In this document: positions 61,725-64,000 of the stretch, in pieces
Layout of the letters: each line of letters begins with the position of its first letter
Numbering within the stretch: position 1 is the stretch's first letter
Source: Meloidogyne chitwoodi
Lineage: Eukaryota > Nematoda > Chromadorea > Rhabditida > Meloidogynidae
NCBI GenBank assembly: GCA_015183035.1
Contig: JACZZP010000010.1
Location: 930,001 to 994,000 of the forward strand
DNA: 64,000 nucleotides
Reading direction: 5' to 3'
Notes under the pieces: model-generated
Database searches by the model: none
What the model was told of the DNA's origin: nothing
What the model saw: only the letters and a program-made list of their open reading frames with translations
Made by a program: the position numbers and the translations under genes

Positions 61725-62789
61725 TTTGTTTTTATTTTTTAATATATTTTATTTCTTAAATATACAAATTAATTTTAATAAATTATTAATTAAAAAAGAA
61801 ATTAATTTTTGTGATTATTTTAATATTTAATTATTATTATCTTTCTTTTATTTTTATTTATTTTTAAAGATTAAGAAAAATAAAATAAATATTTAAAATA
61901 AGTATAAAGATTTGACAAAATTATTTTCAAATAAATAAATATAATAAAATATATGAAAAGATTTGGAAGAAAATGAGTCATTACTAAAAAGCCTTCAGGC
62001 TAGAGAGAGATTTGGCCATTAGAAAAATAAGTGAAATATTTGTATCTAAAGTAAATGATTATTTATTATTTAGTTACTAACAATTCCAAACAATCGATCA
62101 ATTTTCTAAAAAAAAAAGAAGAAAAAAATCTAAGGATACCTATATTTAAAATTAATTAAAAATAATAAATTTTTTTAATATTTAATTAATTAAAATTTTA
62201 AAATATATTTAAAATAAAAATTTAGTTTATTTTTAAATTTAAAGGGAAGAATATACAGTTAAAATAAATATCTTTTTATTTTATTAATATTCGATTTTTT
62301 TATAAATTTTTATATTTTATTGTTTTTTAGTCCAAAAATAAATAAATAGTTAAAAATATTTAATAAAAATATCAAAATATATTTATTTAGTATTAACTAT
62401 TATTTAACAACAGCTGTTATTCTTTCAACTAAAAAATAAATAAAAGCACCTGGAAATGCAAAAGAAAATGCAAAAAAAAAAACTTTTAAAAATAATATTG
62501 GGGAAATCTCTCAATTAAAATTTTTCAATTTTTAATAAAAAAAAATAAAATTATTATATTTTTTTATTTTTAATTAAAAAAATAATTTTAATTTTTTTAC
62601 AAAACAATATTAAAAAAATTTCAAATTTTTATTAATTAAAATATTTAAATTAATTAATTTTATTATTTAATTATTTTTTAAGAAGGAATTTATAAAGCAG
62701 AAAGTATTTTAATTAAGGAATTTAAAATATATTTAAAGAAGAAAAGGCAGTTTAATTTAAAAAAGGCAGTAATAATATTTAAAAAACAT
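61725..62789. other. AT-rich spacer upstream of collagen IV
   Basis: About 1.1 kb of strongly AT-rich sequence between the collagen 5' end and the 3' end of the small heat-shock gene, both on the minus strand. It should contain the collagen promoter and the other gene's 3' UTR. No coding signal seen. Confidence 0.65.
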
Positions 62790-64000
62790 TTATTTAAAAT
62801 ATATTTCATTTTCATTTGCCCAATCTTTTTTATTAAATTGTTGTTGTTTTTTAATAATTTCTTTTTCTTCTTCTTCATTATTATTTATTTGTTTATATTT
62901 ATTATTATTAATTTCTTCTTCTTCTTCTTCTTCATTATCTTCTCTCTCTTCTTCATCTTTGTCTTCTTCAATAATAATATTTTTTTGTTCTTTTAATTTA
63001 TCTCCCTTTAATTAATTTATTTTTATTTAAATTAATAAAATAAAAAAAAAATAAACTGAAATTTCCACATGTCCATCAGCTGCTAAATAAGCTTTAACAG
63101 AATGTAAATCAACATCCTCTCCTAATTTCCATCGTCTATTTAATTTTTTAACTGTAACAGTCCCATTTTTATTATCTTCAATATGTTCACCATCCAAAGC
63201 AAGAACTCTGTAAGCATCAATATAAACCTATTTTTATTTATTATTTTAAATTAAAAAAAATTAAAAAAAACTCTAAAATCATTGTCATTAAATTCTTTAG
63301 CTTCTACTCTAATTCTAAATCCATCTGTTTCATTAATTACTTCTTGTTCTGGTTCTGTTACTTTTTTTATATTTTTATTATTTTTTTCTTCTTTTTTAAT
63401 TTCTTCTTCTTCTTCTTTTGTATTATTTTCTAATACAAATATTGGTTGTTGTTTTTGTTTTTTCTTTTTTTGTTGTTGCGGAAGATATGTTATTATTTTT
63501 TGCTTTTTAAAAAAAATAAATAATTATTTAAATAATAATCTATTAATATTAATTTTTAATTTTAATTAAATTTAATAATTTTATTTATTTTAAATAATAT
63601 TTACATTTCGAAAATTATTAGAAGATTCAGAAGAACTATTACTTTCTCTTCTTTCAATTTGTTCTTTATTTTTACTATATTCATATATTTTATTATTATT
63701 ATTATTATTTTGTTTTGGTTTAATAATTGGAAGAGATGATGAATATTCTTCTTCTTCATTCCTTTGTTTATTATTAAAAGGATAAAATTGTTGTTGATTA
63801 ATTTTATTTTGTCTTTGATAATTAGTAGTAATTATTGGTTGTTTATTATTATTATTAATTTGATTATAATATTTCTCTACTGGTAATTCTCTTTAAAAAT
63901 TAATTAATTAATTTTATTTATTTATTTAAAAAAATACCTTAAAGATATTGCTAATTTTCGTCTACCAGTATAACTTCTACAAAGTATTGTTGACCTATTA
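62790..64000 (-). CDS. Small heat-shock / alpha-crystallin-domain protein, 5' end outside the window
   Basis: Small heat-shock proteins are ATP-independent chaperones. The visible exons on the minus strand (about 63936-64000, 63605-63893, 63276-63502, 63059-63228, 62790-63006) encode a Gln/Asn/Ser-rich N-terminal region, then ETDGFRIRVEAKEFNDNDFR, VYIDAYRVLALDGEHIEDNK, TVTVKKLNRRWKLGEDVDLH and SVKAYLAADGHVEISGDKLK. This fits the alpha-crystallin fold (F.V.....F....., then GH.E, then R.W.L...VD...V.A.L..DG...I). It ends in a poly-Glu tail and DWANENEIYFK, TAA at 62790-62792. Both long low-complexity flanks are unusual for the family. The start codon lies beyond 64000. Confidence 0.8.

Overview
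This is eukaryotic nuclear DNA, very probably from a nematode. Genes have many short exons separated by mostly 45-60 base introns with GT..TTTAG boundaries. Several start codons lie a few bases after a T-rich AG acceptor, as expected for spliced-leader trans-splicing. The gene set matches nematode orthologues (shn-1, casy-1, copb-1, pbs-3, smg-9, vps-32, type IV collagen). The extreme AT content and AT-rich codon use suggest a clade IV plant-parasitic type such as Meloidogyne, but that placement is inference. I see no bacterial, viral or CRISPR content.

Layout. 1.7-8.7 kb, minus strand: SHANK scaffold with Ubl-like N-terminus, ankyrin repeats, PDZ, proline-rich linker and SAM, plus a likely internal first exon for an ankyrin-less isoform. 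8.7-26.7 kb: an AT-rich gene desert holding one small three-exon gene (17.1-17.5 kb) and a pair of inverted hAT-like elements (22.4-23.9 kb). 26.7-30.7 kb, plus: calsyntenin. 31.6-37.0 kb, minus: an unrecognised acidic protein gene and beta-COP. 37.5-43.9 kb, plus: a probable operon of a ULP/SENP-type SUMO protease, proteasome beta-3 and SMG-9. 44.2-45.0 kb, minus: ESCRT-III Vps32/CHMP4. 45.6-47.2 kb, plus: TRAPPC13. 48.5-51.6 kb, plus: a MADF-domain protein with a 26 x 25-bp minisatellite in its last intron. 53.0-54.6 kb, plus: a DM-domain transcription factor. 55.2-61.7 kb, minus: type IV collagen alpha1-like chain. 62.8 kb to the window end, minus: the 3' part of a small heat-shock (alpha-crystallin) protein gene.

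Functional themes. The 31.5-48 kb block is gene-dense, less AT-rich and carries housekeeping functions (COPI, TRAPP, ESCRT-III, proteasome, NMD, SUMO). The flanks are AT-rich and carry neuronal, developmental and matrix genes (SHANK, calsyntenin, DM factor, collagen IV).

I did not find a clearly new biological system. The best observations are: two inverted transposon copies whose 8-bp target-site duplications are exchanged in the exact pattern left by an inversion between them; a foldback element in the bidirectional promoter of copb-1 and the SUMO-protease operon; an Asn where the catalytic Asp is expected in that protease; and a nearly homogeneous intronic minisatellite.
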